A DNA stretch of 64,000 bases from Sipunculus nudus. Its lineage: Eukaryota; Annelida; Sipuncula; Golfingiida; Sipunculidae. The stretch is taken from assembly GCA_026874595.1 (NCBI GenBank), contig CM049311.1, positions 64,517,953 through 64,581,952 on the forward strand. The letters are read 5' to 3'. Under the pieces are notes generated by a model that was given only the letters and a program-made list of their open reading frames with translations, was not told the DNA's origin and did no database searches. Made by a program: the position numbers and the translations under genes. Shown here piece by piece: positions 54,601-64,000 of the stretch (the first letter of the stretch is position 1; the number at the start of each line of letters is the position of its first letter).

Positions 54601-57600
54601 CGTTTCCAGAGAGCTCCTCTGGGACTTGATTTTATCAGCTTTCCAAGCTCATATCTCGGGAACCGTTTGACTGATCAGGAAATAAAATTTATACTAATGT
54701 AGCCCTTGGATAGCTCTATAACATACACAAAAAATGGTGGCGCCACCTGTAACCATGTTTGCACAGTGTCCGTCTGTTCATCTGCCTTTGGTTAAAATCA
54801 CTCATATCTCTGCAGTGAATTGACTAATTCACCTGAAATTCAGCATGCGTATACATCCTGGATAGCTTTCTTGATTTTATGACAGGTGGAGCCACCTTCA
54901 TTCTCATTCACGCTGATGACATCCAAGCTCATATTTCAGGAACCGTTTGACCAATCGGGCCAAAATTTTGCATGTATATAGATCTAACATAGCTCTTTAT
55001 CATACGCTAAACTGGTGGCGCCATCTGCAACCATTTTTGCACAGCGTCTGTCTGTTTGTCTGCCGTGCAATAAAGTCACTCATATCTCGGCAGTGGTTTG
55101 ACATATCTGCCTAAAATTTTGCAGTTTTATACATCCTGGATAGCTTTCTTGATTTTATGACAGGTGGCACCACCTACATTCACGTTCACGCTGATGACAT
55201 CCAAGCTCATATCTCGGGAACCGTTTGACCGATCGGGCCAAAATTTTGCATCTGTATAGATCTAACATAGGTCTTTATCATACACAAAACTGGAGGGGCC
55301 GCCTGCAACCATTTTTGCACATTTTGCACAGCGTCTGTCTGTTGGTCTGCCGTGGCCTAAAATCACTCATTTCTCTGTAGTGGTTTGACATAACTGCCTA
55401 AAATTTTGCAGGTTTATACATCCTGGATAGCTTTCTTGATTTTATGACAGGTGGCGCCACCTACATTCTAGTTAACGCTGCACACATCAACGCTAATATC
55501 TCAGGAACCATTTGACCGATTGGGCCAAAATTGTGCTTGTGTTTAGATCTCACATAGGTCTTTATCATACACAAAACTGCAACCATTTTTGCACAGTGTC
55601 TGTCTGTTTGTCTGCCATGGGCTAAAATCACTCATATCCATGTAGTGGTTTGACTTTTCTGCCTAAAATTTTGCATATGTATACAACTTGGACAGCTTTC
55701 TGGATTTGTGGTAGGTTGCACAACCTACATACACATTTAGGCTACAGACATCCATGCTAATATGCAACATACCTCACTCTGTTTCCCCTTGCCACTCAAT
55801 CCATGCCTCACTTCACTCTGATTTTGGCAGATACACATAGTCACTTGTCGGCTACCCGTATTCTAGTTTTTAAAGTTTACACATTTTTTCTCTATTTTTC
55901 AGATATATAAATACAGACTAAATCTTGGCCTGTTGGTTAATCTGTTTGATGCTTCAGTTGAATGGGTATCTACCATTCTGATGATAAAATTTCCTTTTGT
56001 GAATCTCTTCCCAGTCAGCTGAGCGTCATGACCCATGGGTCACTTGTTTATGTTTTCCGCTGGCCCTGTATATTGAGCTCTTAGTTTGTGTAAGTGTTAA
56101 TCTACATACTCTGGAGGTAAATATGATTTGTCTAATTATGAATTACCATTCAGTCATTCAGACATGCCTCTTGAAACACTATATACACACTTCAGTTAGG
56201 TAAATACAAATATAAAAATTGTGAATAGCTCAGGTCCTGTCTATATATTTATTGCTGAACAGGGCCATAATAAAAACTCAGTCATTTTGGTTGGACTCTT
56301 AACCTTTCCCAATGCCAACATAACATGTTATACTAAAATCTTAAGAAAATATCCCTGCCATAAATAGCAGTGAGTCCCCACTTGTCTGTAACAAGGACAC
56401 ATACTCATAATCTGTTTTCTAATATTGCATTCACATTTTTTAAATAGTTCTTCAAAACAGTCTCCTTAAATGGTTACAGTGATGAATTTGTTTATTCAGA
56501 TAATGGCCATCGTTAAGTGCAGTTATTAGGTACTTTTTTGTTTTTCTGTCTCATAGCAATATGATAAGCTAGAAGGCACTGAGTGGAGAGCAGAGTACCT
56601 CCACTAAGGGCCAAAGACTTGGATCAGTGTAGGTGTAAAAGAAAATGGATTTGTGATATGTTACCAGTACCTGGATTCTAACCCTGTTTGTTTTTTTACA
56701 TACACCTTTTATCCACAGTCTGGACCATGCAGCCACTATTACAATATATAATGTACAGAAATCCATGATCCCAGATCATTTGTCTACGTTCTTGTTTCTC
56801 AACCTATCTTTATATTGCTTTCACAGAAATGAGAGGATTTCATTCTTGAATTCTCACTATTAAATTCACTTAATATTACTGCATTATGGATTTTCCCAAT
56901 ATGAATGTAATTAATTCCTGTTACTATTTTTAAAATTTTTCATAACAACCTAGTGAACATATTGTACAACCATAAATATAATCATAGTTTTCCATGAGGG
57001 CATTGGAGCATGCTCTTTCCCTTTAAGAAGAATGTTAGACAAGGTTACCTGAGAAATCATCAGCACACAAGTTTATTGCACTTGATATTTGACTGTGAAG
57101 CTAGTATGTTAATTTTGTTTATATTTTCAGTCACTGAACCCTGTCCCGTACACTTCCTTTGTGTCGTCTGTAAATTTACTCAGCCGAGGACCTGGTGCTA
57201 ACATTGTAAGTATGACATTATAACACTCAGTCCATATACTACTTGTTGCGAGCCTTACCCTATAGCTTGTTTGCCTGCTGTTTGGTACTGTTAGATTCTT
57301 AAGTCTGTTCCATCACAGCTGCCAATCATTTTTGGTGATAATTATGAAATATTTTTCTACTCAGTATGCCACAATGACAGAATTGTGTTAGTCATCAACT
57401 GATATGGTAGGAAGTATGGTAGTATTTTGTTAAGAGTTTTCAGTTTTACACTTTTTTGAATTTATGAACATCTCTTCTTGGAGTTATGACACTGGATAGT
57501 GTACCTCTTTCTTTTCAGCCCAAACAATGTGTTGTATAATATTATGTTTTTGATAGATATTGGTATCTACCGGTATATCAAATGAACACCTCTGAAAAAT

Positions 57601-60600
57601 GTTCTTGACCCTGTCACTTCAGTCAAGAGTCACTACAAAAATAGACTGTTTTGCTTACTTATGAATATAACAAATATTATTTTATTCAAATTATTTGCAA
57701 CGTCAGATTTTAGTACCCTTCTGAATAATTGCTTGATCACCTGGTTCATACAGACTAAGGTATTTTATTATATTAATATCATCTGTACAATAATGTCTCC
57801 CAGAACTGATTGGAAATGCTTGGTGGAACAGACTACAATCATGAGTCCTGCAGTGTCAGTACCATAAAGTCACAGTTTTATGTAGTCATCATACAAGATT
57901 AGATGCCAGTAGATGGCTTGAAACAATTGGTATGCATTACTCCTGTCCATCTAATGATAGAAAGTAAAATGGCCCGTGTTAGAGGGAGAGAACTGCCATT
58001 TCAGTTATAAGAAATACAATCTACAGCATGAGCCAGTGACAGCCAGCAGAAATTTTCACAGTGTGATAAAAAAGTAGATGTCACTTCAAGGGTAAATGGC
58101 TGAGTGGTGCTCAGAATGAATCATGAGTTACAATGATTGTAAAAAGTGTGCTAGCTGTTTTTTTTATAAAAATGAATTAAGATCGAAGACAAAATTGTTG
58201 GATTAGTATATTGGAACATTAGTATGGTCACAATGTGACATGTACGATTTAATGAAGAAGGGTTTCAGCGCCTCAAAAAATATAAAAGGTATATGGTTCT
58301 CAGGCAGTGCGCACATCAATTTTAACCCCCCGATAAAAAATGTTGATTTTGATTTTCAATTGAAACTTACCAATATTGAGCTCCAGCTACTCGGCCATTC
58401 CTTTCAAGAAGATAAAATAATACAATTTTGATCAGATTTCCTCTCTTATGTTGTGCTTTTACCTGATAAGCAAAACATTCTGTTATAATCAAGCTTTCCC
58501 CTGATCATATGACATTTATTATCAAAACATACAGAAAAAGGTTAAAAAAATCACATGCATTGATTTCTGAAAAAAAAGTGCCTGAGAACCGAAATCTTTT
58601 TTTTTGTGGCCTCACTGCCCATATCCATAATCTCAGTTATCCGAACAAATTTGATGTCCCCTGAAGTATTAAGATACTCAAGCTTCCACTGTATTTGATT
58701 TTTAATGCATTTATTAATGTGTTGCATTGAAATAAATTTAAATGATCAATTGGATTCAGTTCTTACACCTTATGGTTAGTAGTTGATAACATGTGCTGTA
58801 TATATCAGTAACTGTAAATGTACAATGCTTCAACATGCATTGTCATTTTTACCTTCAAAAAGATGTAATTAATAGAAAAAGCCCCAAACGTTGTCTTAAT
58901 AGATTTAAAGTGGTAACTGTTCTGAAGGAACATAACAGGTTTAGAAGGATTTCCTTGTTGTATAACAGAACAGGGACATAATGCGGTTTGATTAAGTATG
59001 CAAGTACCAGCACAAAAGACACATTTGCTGGGCAGGTAAAATTGATTAGAACAACACACAACTGAATGAAACTCAATGTTTATTTACCTGAGGCCTCTGT
59101 CAGGGTTGTTTTGCCACCATTGATCTGTGAGTATCTGCCTTCCATTGGTGACTCTGTGTCTCACTCATCTGACCTTCTGGAAATATAAGGAAGCAAAATC
59201 ACTTGTTGCTTGGTTGCGTTTGATTGACTAGAGCCAACAAACAGAATTCTACATATTTTTTTACCTCAAAGCTAATTGACTGAAATTTTTTACCCTTTTA
59301 AGGTAAAAGACCCATTATGCATCTATTGATACTGTACCTCATGCACCCCACCAACCCCCCTCCATATACATGAAGATGAGCAGTAAGAATTTAGGTAAAT
59401 GGTAATTAAGACATTCAATAGTTAATTAACAAAAGTTGATAAATTGTCAATGACAGAAAAAATGTTATGTATAGTGTATAAAGGTAACACTAGAGGGCAG
59501 TAGTGCACATAGCTGAAATCCTTGTTACAATATGTCATGCAGTTCATTATGTATTGATTAGCAGTTACAGTCTTTCTGGTAGATTTGATCAAATAATAAT
59601 AAAGCTTACATGTAACATAGGTGGTATATAAACAATTGAGATCCTAGGTTCAGTAGTCTAAAACTGTAGGGGTTAATTCAGTCAAACTTGTGTTTTACAG
59701 TGTTTATGAGCATTTATCAGCTTACAGAAATAGTACATAACTTAGTCATGTATGTGTATTGCTGGCTGCAACAAATCATTTTACTTGTGAACATTTCAGG
59801 CTGTGCTGAAATATTAGTAAATCAATGAATGCCAATATATACTTGCCAAAAATTGTGCAGGCTGCCTATGCGGTTTATTTGGTTTATGCACTTTTTATTT
59901 TGCTTTTACTAGTAATAGATTTTAAGCCAAGTCACAAGTTTGATGTTATATGACACAAAATGACATTTAACAATATTTTTATATTTCAATTTTAAAAATC
60001 AACGATCATTACTCAAATTTTTCTACATTTGCTTTCTCTTGACAGCAAAAATAATTCTGTTTCATCTGTTTTGATTCTATGTTTCTTTATATAAATTTAC
60101 ATATCATCTTTTGAGAATGTATATAATTTATTTAAATCTCTACAATCAGTCCAGGCTGTATCATTCTGAAATCTGTTGTTCTTATCTTTATTGATTGAAT
60201 CACCTTAATTACCTTACTTTTTCCATATATAATGGTACTCCTGTACCTTGAATGAAGCCAGCAATATGACTTTGAACACATGTTTAAAGGCTCTCAGTAT
60301 CAAGTATGTGAAGGACAAGGTGCCCTATTGCCCCATATGGTTTTTGTAATGAACTACAGAGCTGAATTCCATAGTTTCAGACTGTTGCATTCATAACAAG
60401 GTCATGCAGGACTTTTAAAAGTAACATGGTTTTATTAAGGGCAGCAAGCACAGCAGACACTCCAACAGCAATCTCACTAAGCCTGGAGTGTCCCTTATGG
60501 TCCATATTTATACCCCAAGGATGATGTCATAAGAAAGTTCTTGGGCCCTGCACACAGTTCTAGAAAGTGCCTGCTGGCACAGTATTCATAGAGGTGGTGA

Positions 60601-63450
60601 AAATTTCTTTATATGAATTCTTTTGAAAAAACAGTACATGTATTTAAAATTGTATCTTATTGTATGAGAGCCTTTAAGCATTTGATGGGTTTCTGTGTAC
60701 CGCTGCAGATACCCATTTTTCTGTCTGATCAATATCTTGCTTTATTGCTTGTGAGTGTACAGTGTGTGTGTGGTCCCTCTGTTGTGTGTAGGAACATTGT
60801 GGTGAGCTGCCTCTTATCCCCTGCGAGCGCTTCAGTTCCCACATGACAACGCATGAAGCTGCTATCAAAGCTCTACGACATCACGAGGTAGGTACACACT
60901 GTATCACTGACCTGTCAGGCTGCAAAATACCTACCTTACCATTACAATATAATGATGATTCAGCAAAAAAAACCTGAATTCTCCATGGCTCATCCCAAAA
61001 TCATCTTTAAAGAGTTGTGTATGGTTAGTAAAGCATATTATTGTCTAAGCACAGCCATTACTGATGTGACAATTTTGTTAATTTCATGTGTGTGAACAAC
61101 TACTTGTATGCTTCACCTGAACCAGTTGAATTCTCATGCTTGCCACCAGGTCATGTTAGTGGTGGGTCATGGAAGTAGCTGATAAAAACATGTAACTTTG
61201 AGCTGATATAGATCTGGCATCAAGGTATAATGGTACTGATCAAATCATGGTGGGGTAACTAAAATAAATCATCCGTTCAAAATTCTCTTTAGGTTTGCTC
61301 ATGCATTATGATTTAAACATAAGGTCAAGACATAATGGTGTTTGGACCCCTTTACTCTCCCATATATAAAACTTGTGTTGTGAAGAAGGGACACCTATGT
61401 CCAAGGGATGGATTGAGTTCAAAGTGTTTACTGATAAATATGAACAAACGTTAGGTCAGCCTGTCCGGTCTAGCAGATTGGTTTTCTTTTTCAGAAATTT
61501 GGTTGTGATATATTGAAGCTTTATTCTTTTTGCTTTCTATTTTTCTTTAAACTTTATTTACTAATATTATCTATTTTTTCATTACATTAATTCTTCTCAT
61601 TCTCATATGGTATAAGTTAAAGGTTTTGTTACAGTTTCATTTTCAATATTTTTTGTTGATTCATTGTAGCTATCTTTTGTTTGTGATATATCTTACTTTC
61701 ACTGAGCATAGTCTGTTATTTCTCATGTAATTATGCATTTTATATATTTTTAATTTTATTCTGCTAAAATATATCTTATATGTTCATACATGTGATAGTC
61801 AGTGCCCTTCAGATAATCAATGAAAATTTAATAAACCTCCCCCACTGTACCCTTAGTTTCTGGTAATGACAACCGCCTATTGGTTTGGAACTTATAAAAA
61901 TATGGTTTGCTGTATTGCTTACAAAAAATTGTATTGGTATTTGTAGCCACAATGGACTATATGTTGTTACAGGGTGCATATAAAAGTGGACCCATCTGTC
62001 TCCCTAGTGAAGCTTGCTTTTCTAGCAATGCAGTTGGAACACCAGACATGTGCACCACATACATGGGTTTGAATCCTGTAATTGCACAATATTTCTCCTG
62101 AGCAAAATGTTTACATAACATATGGGGGCTCATCCAGGATGAAGTCCAACTATGGGGCCTGGGGAAAGGTGATTTTAAGTAATTCGGAATTTACTGCTAC
62201 CTAGTTCACCAAAAAATGTGACTCCTAGGTAAATTAATCTTGTAATGAAAGCAGAATGTTCTTAGGAAGATGTTTGTTACTGGGTGCAGATGAAAGTGGT
62301 CTGAACTGTCATGCTTGTGAAGCTTGCTTTTCTAGAGAACTGAGCGATTGGTACCCTGAACATGTGCCACTGACATGGGTTTGAATCAGGGATAGGCCCA
62401 ATATTTCCCCTGAGCAAAATGTTTACATCACAGTGTGAACCATATGGTCGTTATATCCTCGTGGATGAAAATTATGTGGAATATTAAAACCTAGAGGGCA
62501 GAAGCTACTGAACTGTTCTGAAGGGCAATTGGGCAATGTGCCATGTTGCATTATATATTCTTAACATCATCATATTCTAAAATTTACCATCAAGGTCTCT
62601 ACTAATAGGTGTCCCCATGGCAGGAGACTTTCAAAAATATTTTTCAGACAAATATATCTCAACAAATCTCAGTCTATGGATACTCTTGAAAAAAAATTAC
62701 AAATTAAGCTGAGATCTTAGGTGAAACTATTACAGGAAAATTATTATAAATTCATTATTTATCTTAATTTACTAATTTTTACAATGTGTATCTTGGAGCT
62801 GAATGTGTTATAGTTTATGGTAATGCTTGATTCTAGTTTTCCTAACATAATTTGCACCATTTTCTAACACTGAATGTTTCAACTATTCAGCTGTATAGAC
62901 TTAAGAGTCAAAGAAAAATAATTTAGCAGAAGCAGAATAAGAAAACAAAGACTAAAATAATGAGAAATTAAATCTCTATTATATACTAGTAATTGTAGTC
63001 CGTTAGTATCATATTTTGATTGCTAATTCACCAATGAGCTAATTAAGGTGAGTATATTTTAGAATATATTTACAGAGCAAATTTCAATATTAGGTGCCCT
63101 CTATGCCCCTGAGAATGCCTATTGTATTAATTTGTCTATTTTATATTGATTATTCATTGGCTTTATTATAGCTGTTCAATAAATACCATAATATCATATA
63201 ATTTATATAGTCTATCAGAATTATTTGTCATTATGTAAATTGTAACTTAAAGCATTTTTGCCCAAATGATCAGTGACAGGAACTTTTGTTTTATTTTTTT
63301 ATTTAATAATGTATAATGTATATTATACAGAGTGAGAGACTGTTGAAGCTGAGGCAGAGGAGAGATGCTGAGCTTCGCCCACAGCAGTCAGCTCCTGTTG
63401 TGGTTCGTGAGAGAAAGCCACGGGACCCTGACCAAAGTCAGTCAAGTTAA
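32805..63450 (+). CDS. Unrecognised 317-residue protein, six exons
   Basis: Join of 32805-33005, 37875-38180, 41537-41692, 57131-57205, 60792-60887 and 63331-63450. Every exon length is a multiple of three and every intron is phase 0, so single exons could be skipped without a frameshift. Exon 1 (67 codons) is rich in aromatic and basic residues. Exon 2 (102) has a Ser/Pro-rich start, an acidic run (DDMEDDQSEDEE) and WVPSLNAWIDEKK. Exon 3 (52) has LPEIPDYKFRPIIAKNQFRF. Exon 4 is 25 codons. Exons 5-6 form a charged, probably helical tail (ALRHHESERLLKLRQRRDAE) ending in TAA. There is no signal peptide, membrane segment or catalytic motif; it is likely an intracellular, partly disordered protein. 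I do not recognise the family. Splice consistency over six exons strongly supports a real gene, but a further small exon in the 15-kb intron cannot be excluded. Confidence 0.75.
33289..33501 (+). mobile_element. MITE of the CAGGGGCGGATCCAGG family
   Basis: CAGTGGCGGATCCAA at the left and GATCTGTTTCTG at the right, with TTGGAGGACTAATGA, GTCAAGGCTGCCAAA and GGTTGCGGTGGCTGAAA internally, parallel to the 31621 copy. A G run of about 24 at 33117-33140 lies upstream. Confidence 0.65.
33588..33639. repeat. (AT)n microsatellite
   Basis: Uninterrupted AT dinucleotides in intron 1 of the 317-residue gene. Confidence 0.95.
33881..34585. mobile_element. pogo/Tigger-like non-autonomous element
   Basis: The left end CAATGGAGCACCGTTTATCC and the right end, read inverted (CAGTGGAGTGCCGTTTAGAG), agree at 14 of the first 17 positions. 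TA follows the right end directly. CAGTGGA-type termini with TA targets fit Tc1/mariner superfamily pogo elements. No transposase frame is present. Confidence 0.5.
34600..35280. repeat. Decayed tandem repeat with AAGGTCAAGGTCAC core
   Basis: The core TCAAAGGTC-x-AGGTCACA-x-GAGCC recurs at about 34662, 34807, 34938, 35098 and 35203, with TTCAAGCC/AAACTT and ACTTACTT/ACTTAAGTAAGAA blocks between. AGGTCA is the nuclear-receptor half-site, but here it is simply part of a repeat. Confidence 0.6.
35281..37874. other. Intron 1 (right part), nothing recognised
   Basis: AT-rich; no supported exon between the repeats and exon 2. Confidence 0.35.
37875..38180 (+). CDS. Exon 2 of the 317-residue gene
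   Basis: Acceptor GTCTTATTTCAG, donor AAAAAG|GTAGGT; 102 codons open throughout, begins GRPGALSASPEN, includes the acidic run near its end. Confidence 0.78.
38358..38539. mobile_element. MITE with GGTTCTCAGG inverted repeats (copy 2, internally deleted)
   Basis: GGTTCTCAGGTACCGTGCC at the left, GTGCCTGAGAACC at the right. Only 182 bases; it lacks the middle about 110 bases present in copies 1 and 3. Confidence 0.7.
38540..41536. other. Intron 2, mostly unremarkable
   Basis: No repeat family beyond a possible fragment near 41040-41140 (CTGCTAACAGACAAG-type words that recur near 63810). Confidence 0.3.
41537..41692 (+). CDS. Exon 3 of the 317-residue gene
   Basis: Acceptor TTAATTGTTGTTCAG, donor CAG|GTAAAT; 52 codons, phase 0, including LPEIPDYKFRPIIAKNQF. 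An internal ATG makes it look like a first exon, but the acceptor and phase argue for an internal one. Confidence 0.75.
41693..45110. other. Intron 3, left part
   Basis: Apart from the possible alternative exon, AT-rich sequence without recognised features. Confidence 0.3.
43893..43985 (+). other. Possible alternative terminal exon
   Basis: A strong pyrimidine-rich acceptor (CTTCTCTCTCTTTG ... CTGTCAG) is followed, in the phase used by exon 3, by 30 codons (QFGKVANTADIFQQ onward) and TAA. AATAAA lies at 44123-44128. It would give a shorter isoform. No independent support. Confidence 0.25.
45221..45830 (+). repeat. Family A array, two monomers
   Basis: Each monomer carries GGCACAAA-[CT]-CGTAA, GGACCTAGAATCTT, ACCCATATCCTT, a CATACATATTGATCATGAG block and GGTGGCGCCACC (45473-45486) or a variant. 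Confidence 0.85.
45830..46940 (+). repeat. Family B array
   Basis: A period of about 280 bases with AAGCTCATATCTCGGGAACC at about 46095, 46375 and 46655. Two palindrome-like sites per unit alternate between the CCACCTGCAACCATTTTTGC and CCACCTACATTC contexts. Confidence 0.85.
48336..48532. mobile_element. Possible pogo-like MITE fragment
   Basis: The right end reads inverted as TATAGTGAAACCTCAAATTA and the left reads TTAAAACCTTACCTGAAGAC. Inside are GACCACCT and GACAACC echoes. CAGTGAAACCTC-type ends are seen in Tigger elements, but symmetry is weak. Confidence 0.25.
49600..49912. repeat. Minisatellite of about 18-20 bp
   Basis: About 16 copies of CCCACCTGTTGTAACAACA with T/C variants (TTTTAA, TTTCAA, CTGTAA). 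Gives spurious LLQQVGVV frames on the minus strand. Confidence 0.95.
50161..50226 (-). ncRNA. tRNA-derived SINE-like head
   Basis: On the minus strand: TAGCCCAGGGGTTAAGG (A-box-like, 50225-50210), then about 25 bases later GGTTCAAGTCCC (B box, 50184-50173). Both RNA polymerase III boxes are in tRNA-like spacing, but the acceptor stem does not pair, so it is not a working tRNA. The AT-rich sequence down to about 50040 may be the SINE tail. Confidence 0.45.
50900..51171. mobile_element. Decayed CAGGGGCGGATCCAGG-family MITE
   Basis: CAGGGGCAGATACAGGATTT at the left with AATAGGGGGTGCAGAG; the right end CTTCTGGAATTCTG follows a run of about 23 C. Diverged relative of the 31621 copy. Confidence 0.45.
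51560..54540 (+). repeat. Family A array, nine monomers of about 340 bp
   Basis: Monomers start near 51562, 51900, 52236, 52576, 52916, 53230, 53572, 53913 and 54252. Monomers 1-2 and 3-4 form a near-identical pair of about 675 bases, which points to a recent duplication of a dimer. Monomers 6-9 are more diverged. Each ends in a [AG]GTGGCGCCACCTGTATTTTT-type block; a few have a mutated centre (for example GGTACCACC near 53494). Confidence 0.9.
54635..55760 (+). repeat. Family B array, about four monomers
   Basis: AAGCTCATATCTCGGGAACC or variants at about 54637, 54923, 55205 and 55488 (period about 283). It has the alternating ACCTGCAACCATTTTTGCAC and CACCTACATTC palindrome contexts. Confidence 0.88.
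56047..57130. other. Intron 3, right part, nothing recognised
   Basis: AT-rich sequence between the composite element and exon 4. Confidence 0.3.
57131..57205 (+). CDS. Exon 4 of the 317-residue gene
   Basis: Acceptor TTATATTTTCAG, donor ATT|GTAAGT; 25 codons, SLNPVPYTSFVSSVNLLS onward. Phase 0 both sides. Confidence 0.7.
57206..58294. other. Intron 4, left part, nothing recognised
   Basis: AT-rich; short open frames only. Confidence 0.3.
58295..58590. mobile_element. MITE with GGTTCTCAGGCA inverted repeats (copy 3)
   Basis: GGTTCTCAGGCAGTGCGCAC at the left and GTGCCTGAGAACC at the right; interior colinear with copy 1 over nearly its full length. Confidence 0.75.
58591..60791. other. Intron 4, right part
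   Basis: Fragment of a CAGTGGAAGCTTGA-ended element near 58640-58693; a CTCF-like word (ACTAGAGGGCAGTAG) near 59489. Otherwise nothing recognised. Confidence 0.3.
60792..60887 (+). CDS. Exon 5 of the 317-residue gene
   Basis: Acceptor TGTGTGTAG, donor GAG|GTAGGT; 32 codons, EHCGELPLIPCERFSSHMTT onward. Phase 0 both sides; joins exon 6 as HHE-SERLLK. Confidence 0.72.
60888..61955. other. Intron 5, left part, nothing recognised
   Basis: AT-rich, no repeats seen. Confidence 0.3.
61960..62440. repeat. Direct duplication of about 310 bp
   Basis: GTGAAGCTTGCTTTTCTAG at about 62007 and 62319; ACATGGGTTTGAATC at about 62062 and 62373; CCTGAGCAAAATGTTTACAT at about 62098 and 62409. Same order and spacing. 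Confidence 0.8.
63331..63450 (+). CDS. Exon 6 (terminal) of the 317-residue gene
   Basis: Acceptor ATATTATACAG; 39 codons, SERLLKLRQRRDAELRP onward, then TAA at 63448-63450. Arg/Lys/Glu-rich, likely helix followed by a disordered end. Confidence 0.75.
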   Translation, partial: SERLLKLRQRRDAELRPQQSAPVVVRERKPRDPDQSQSS

Positions 63451-63990
63451 CAAGTGTTAACAAGTAGTTAACAGTATAAACTAGAAAGTTGCACTCAGAG
63501 GGTGCAGACCTCTGCCCAGGCAGGCCATTACCCCCATATGGCATTGTCAGAACAGTGTGATAAACACAGCAGGACAATCACTGAACGTTATAGCACACTG
63601 ACACTGAGCGCCATCTAGAGGCATTAAAGTTAATAAGGGAGCTAATTACCTCCATATGGTGTTGTCAGAAATGCACCATTTTTTCTCAAAAAAATTCATG
63701 GATCCAGATGGTGATTTGGATCATCCTTAAAATTGTATAAATTGTTTCATTTGTCATTGTTGAGCTTTCCTGAAAATTTCATCAAAATCCATAAATAACT
63801 TCTTGAGTAATGTTGCTAACAGACAAATAGACAAACTAGCGCTGGCAAAAACATAACCCCCTGCCCCTTGATGGAGGTATTTCATTTTTTCTTTTGTATT
63901 CTGTGAGTTATATGAAAACCCCTAAAATTTTACTTTATTTTTAGTGACAGAAATGCATCCTGTACCATTCATGTAATCTTAGTATTAAAT
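63451..63990 (+). other. Probable 3' UTR with ATTAAA signals and a repeat fragment
   Basis: ATTAAA at 63623-63628 and near 63984 could direct polyadenylation. 63690-63890 carries GTTGCTAACAGACAAATAGA and GCCCCTTGATGGAGGTA, words of a dispersed repeat partly echoed near 41085. Confidence 0.35.
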
Positions 63991-64000
63991 GCTTGACTCC

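Larger units (their letters stand above)
51484..56046 (+). mobile_element. Composite tandem-repeat element, copy 2 (4.6 kb), HINE-like
   Basis: Same ends as copy 1: start hairpin 51484-51512 (AGCTCAGCTGACT, GAA loop, AGTCATCTGAGCT), CCGTC repeats, and end block CAGTCAGCTGAG (56012-56023), TGACCCATGGGTCA (56029-56042) and CTTG. It holds nine A monomers (about 51560-54540), a short unrelated linker (about 54535-54630), then about four B monomers (54635-55760). The two copies share the B-to-end segment almost fully (for example TTGCCACTCAATCCATGCCT), differing mainly in A copy number. Both sit in the same intron. Confidence 0.75.

Noticed and set aside
59485-59505. CTCF-type insulator site
   Set aside because: ACTAGAGGGCAGTAG resembles the core, but a single word match without context is too weak to annotate.

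Overview
This is an animal nuclear genomic window. It is AT-rich, its genes are split by GT-AG introns, intergenic and intronic DNA dominate, and it carries many repeat families. The receptor gene, the LINE type and the tandem-repeat-bearing elements suggest a marine lophotrochozoan, most likely a bivalve or other mollusc. That assignment is inference; no species marker was seen.

Three genes can be assembled from exons with matching splice phases. (1) On the minus strand, the first six coding exons of an NMDA-type glutamate receptor subunit 1 (GluN1/Nmdar1) lie between 19784 and 5000. They encode 365 residues: signal peptide plus the whole amino-terminal domain. The ligand-binding and channel exons should lie beyond the left edge. 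A candidate promoter and leader with a perfect CRE (TGACGTCA) lies near 21.3-21.5 kb. (2) On the minus strand at 208-1159, inside the next GluN1 intron, is a small complete two-exon gene for a 177-residue protein. Its C-terminal half resembles the intracellular 'ballast' domain of P2X7, without any channel. (3) On the plus strand, 32805-63450, a six-exon gene (317 residues, every intron in phase 0) encodes a protein I do not recognise. It starts in a CpG-rich promoter that also carries a perfect CRE.

The rest is repeats. 1.8-3.2 kb: a 5'-truncated L1/Tx1-like LINE with a 15-17 bp target duplication. 3.8-13.2 kb (GluN1 introns): decayed tandem families, called A, B and C here, many of whose monomers carry the palindrome AGGTGGCGCCACCT or a variant. 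13.2-13.7 kb: a short element ending in AGGGCCCC inverted repeats. 14.7 kb: a long TA tract. 16.8-18.1 kb: a minisatellite of about 26 bp with about 406-bp higher-order periodicity. 23-36 kb: several DNA-transposon-like elements (TTAA-flanked, hAT-like with near-perfect 8-bp duplication, pogo-like, two MITE families). 45.1-47.2 and 51.5-56.0 kb: two copies of one composite element with the same hairpin start and palindromic end but 2 versus 9 internal A monomers, built like Helentron-associated (HINE) elements. 49.6-49.9 kb: another minisatellite. 50.2 kb: a tRNA-derived SINE-like fragment.

The genes do not form an operon or an obvious pathway. A P2X7-domain gene nested in a glutamate-receptor gene is notable by position only. 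The most unusual material is the family of palindrome-bearing tandem arrays and the composite element that carries them.
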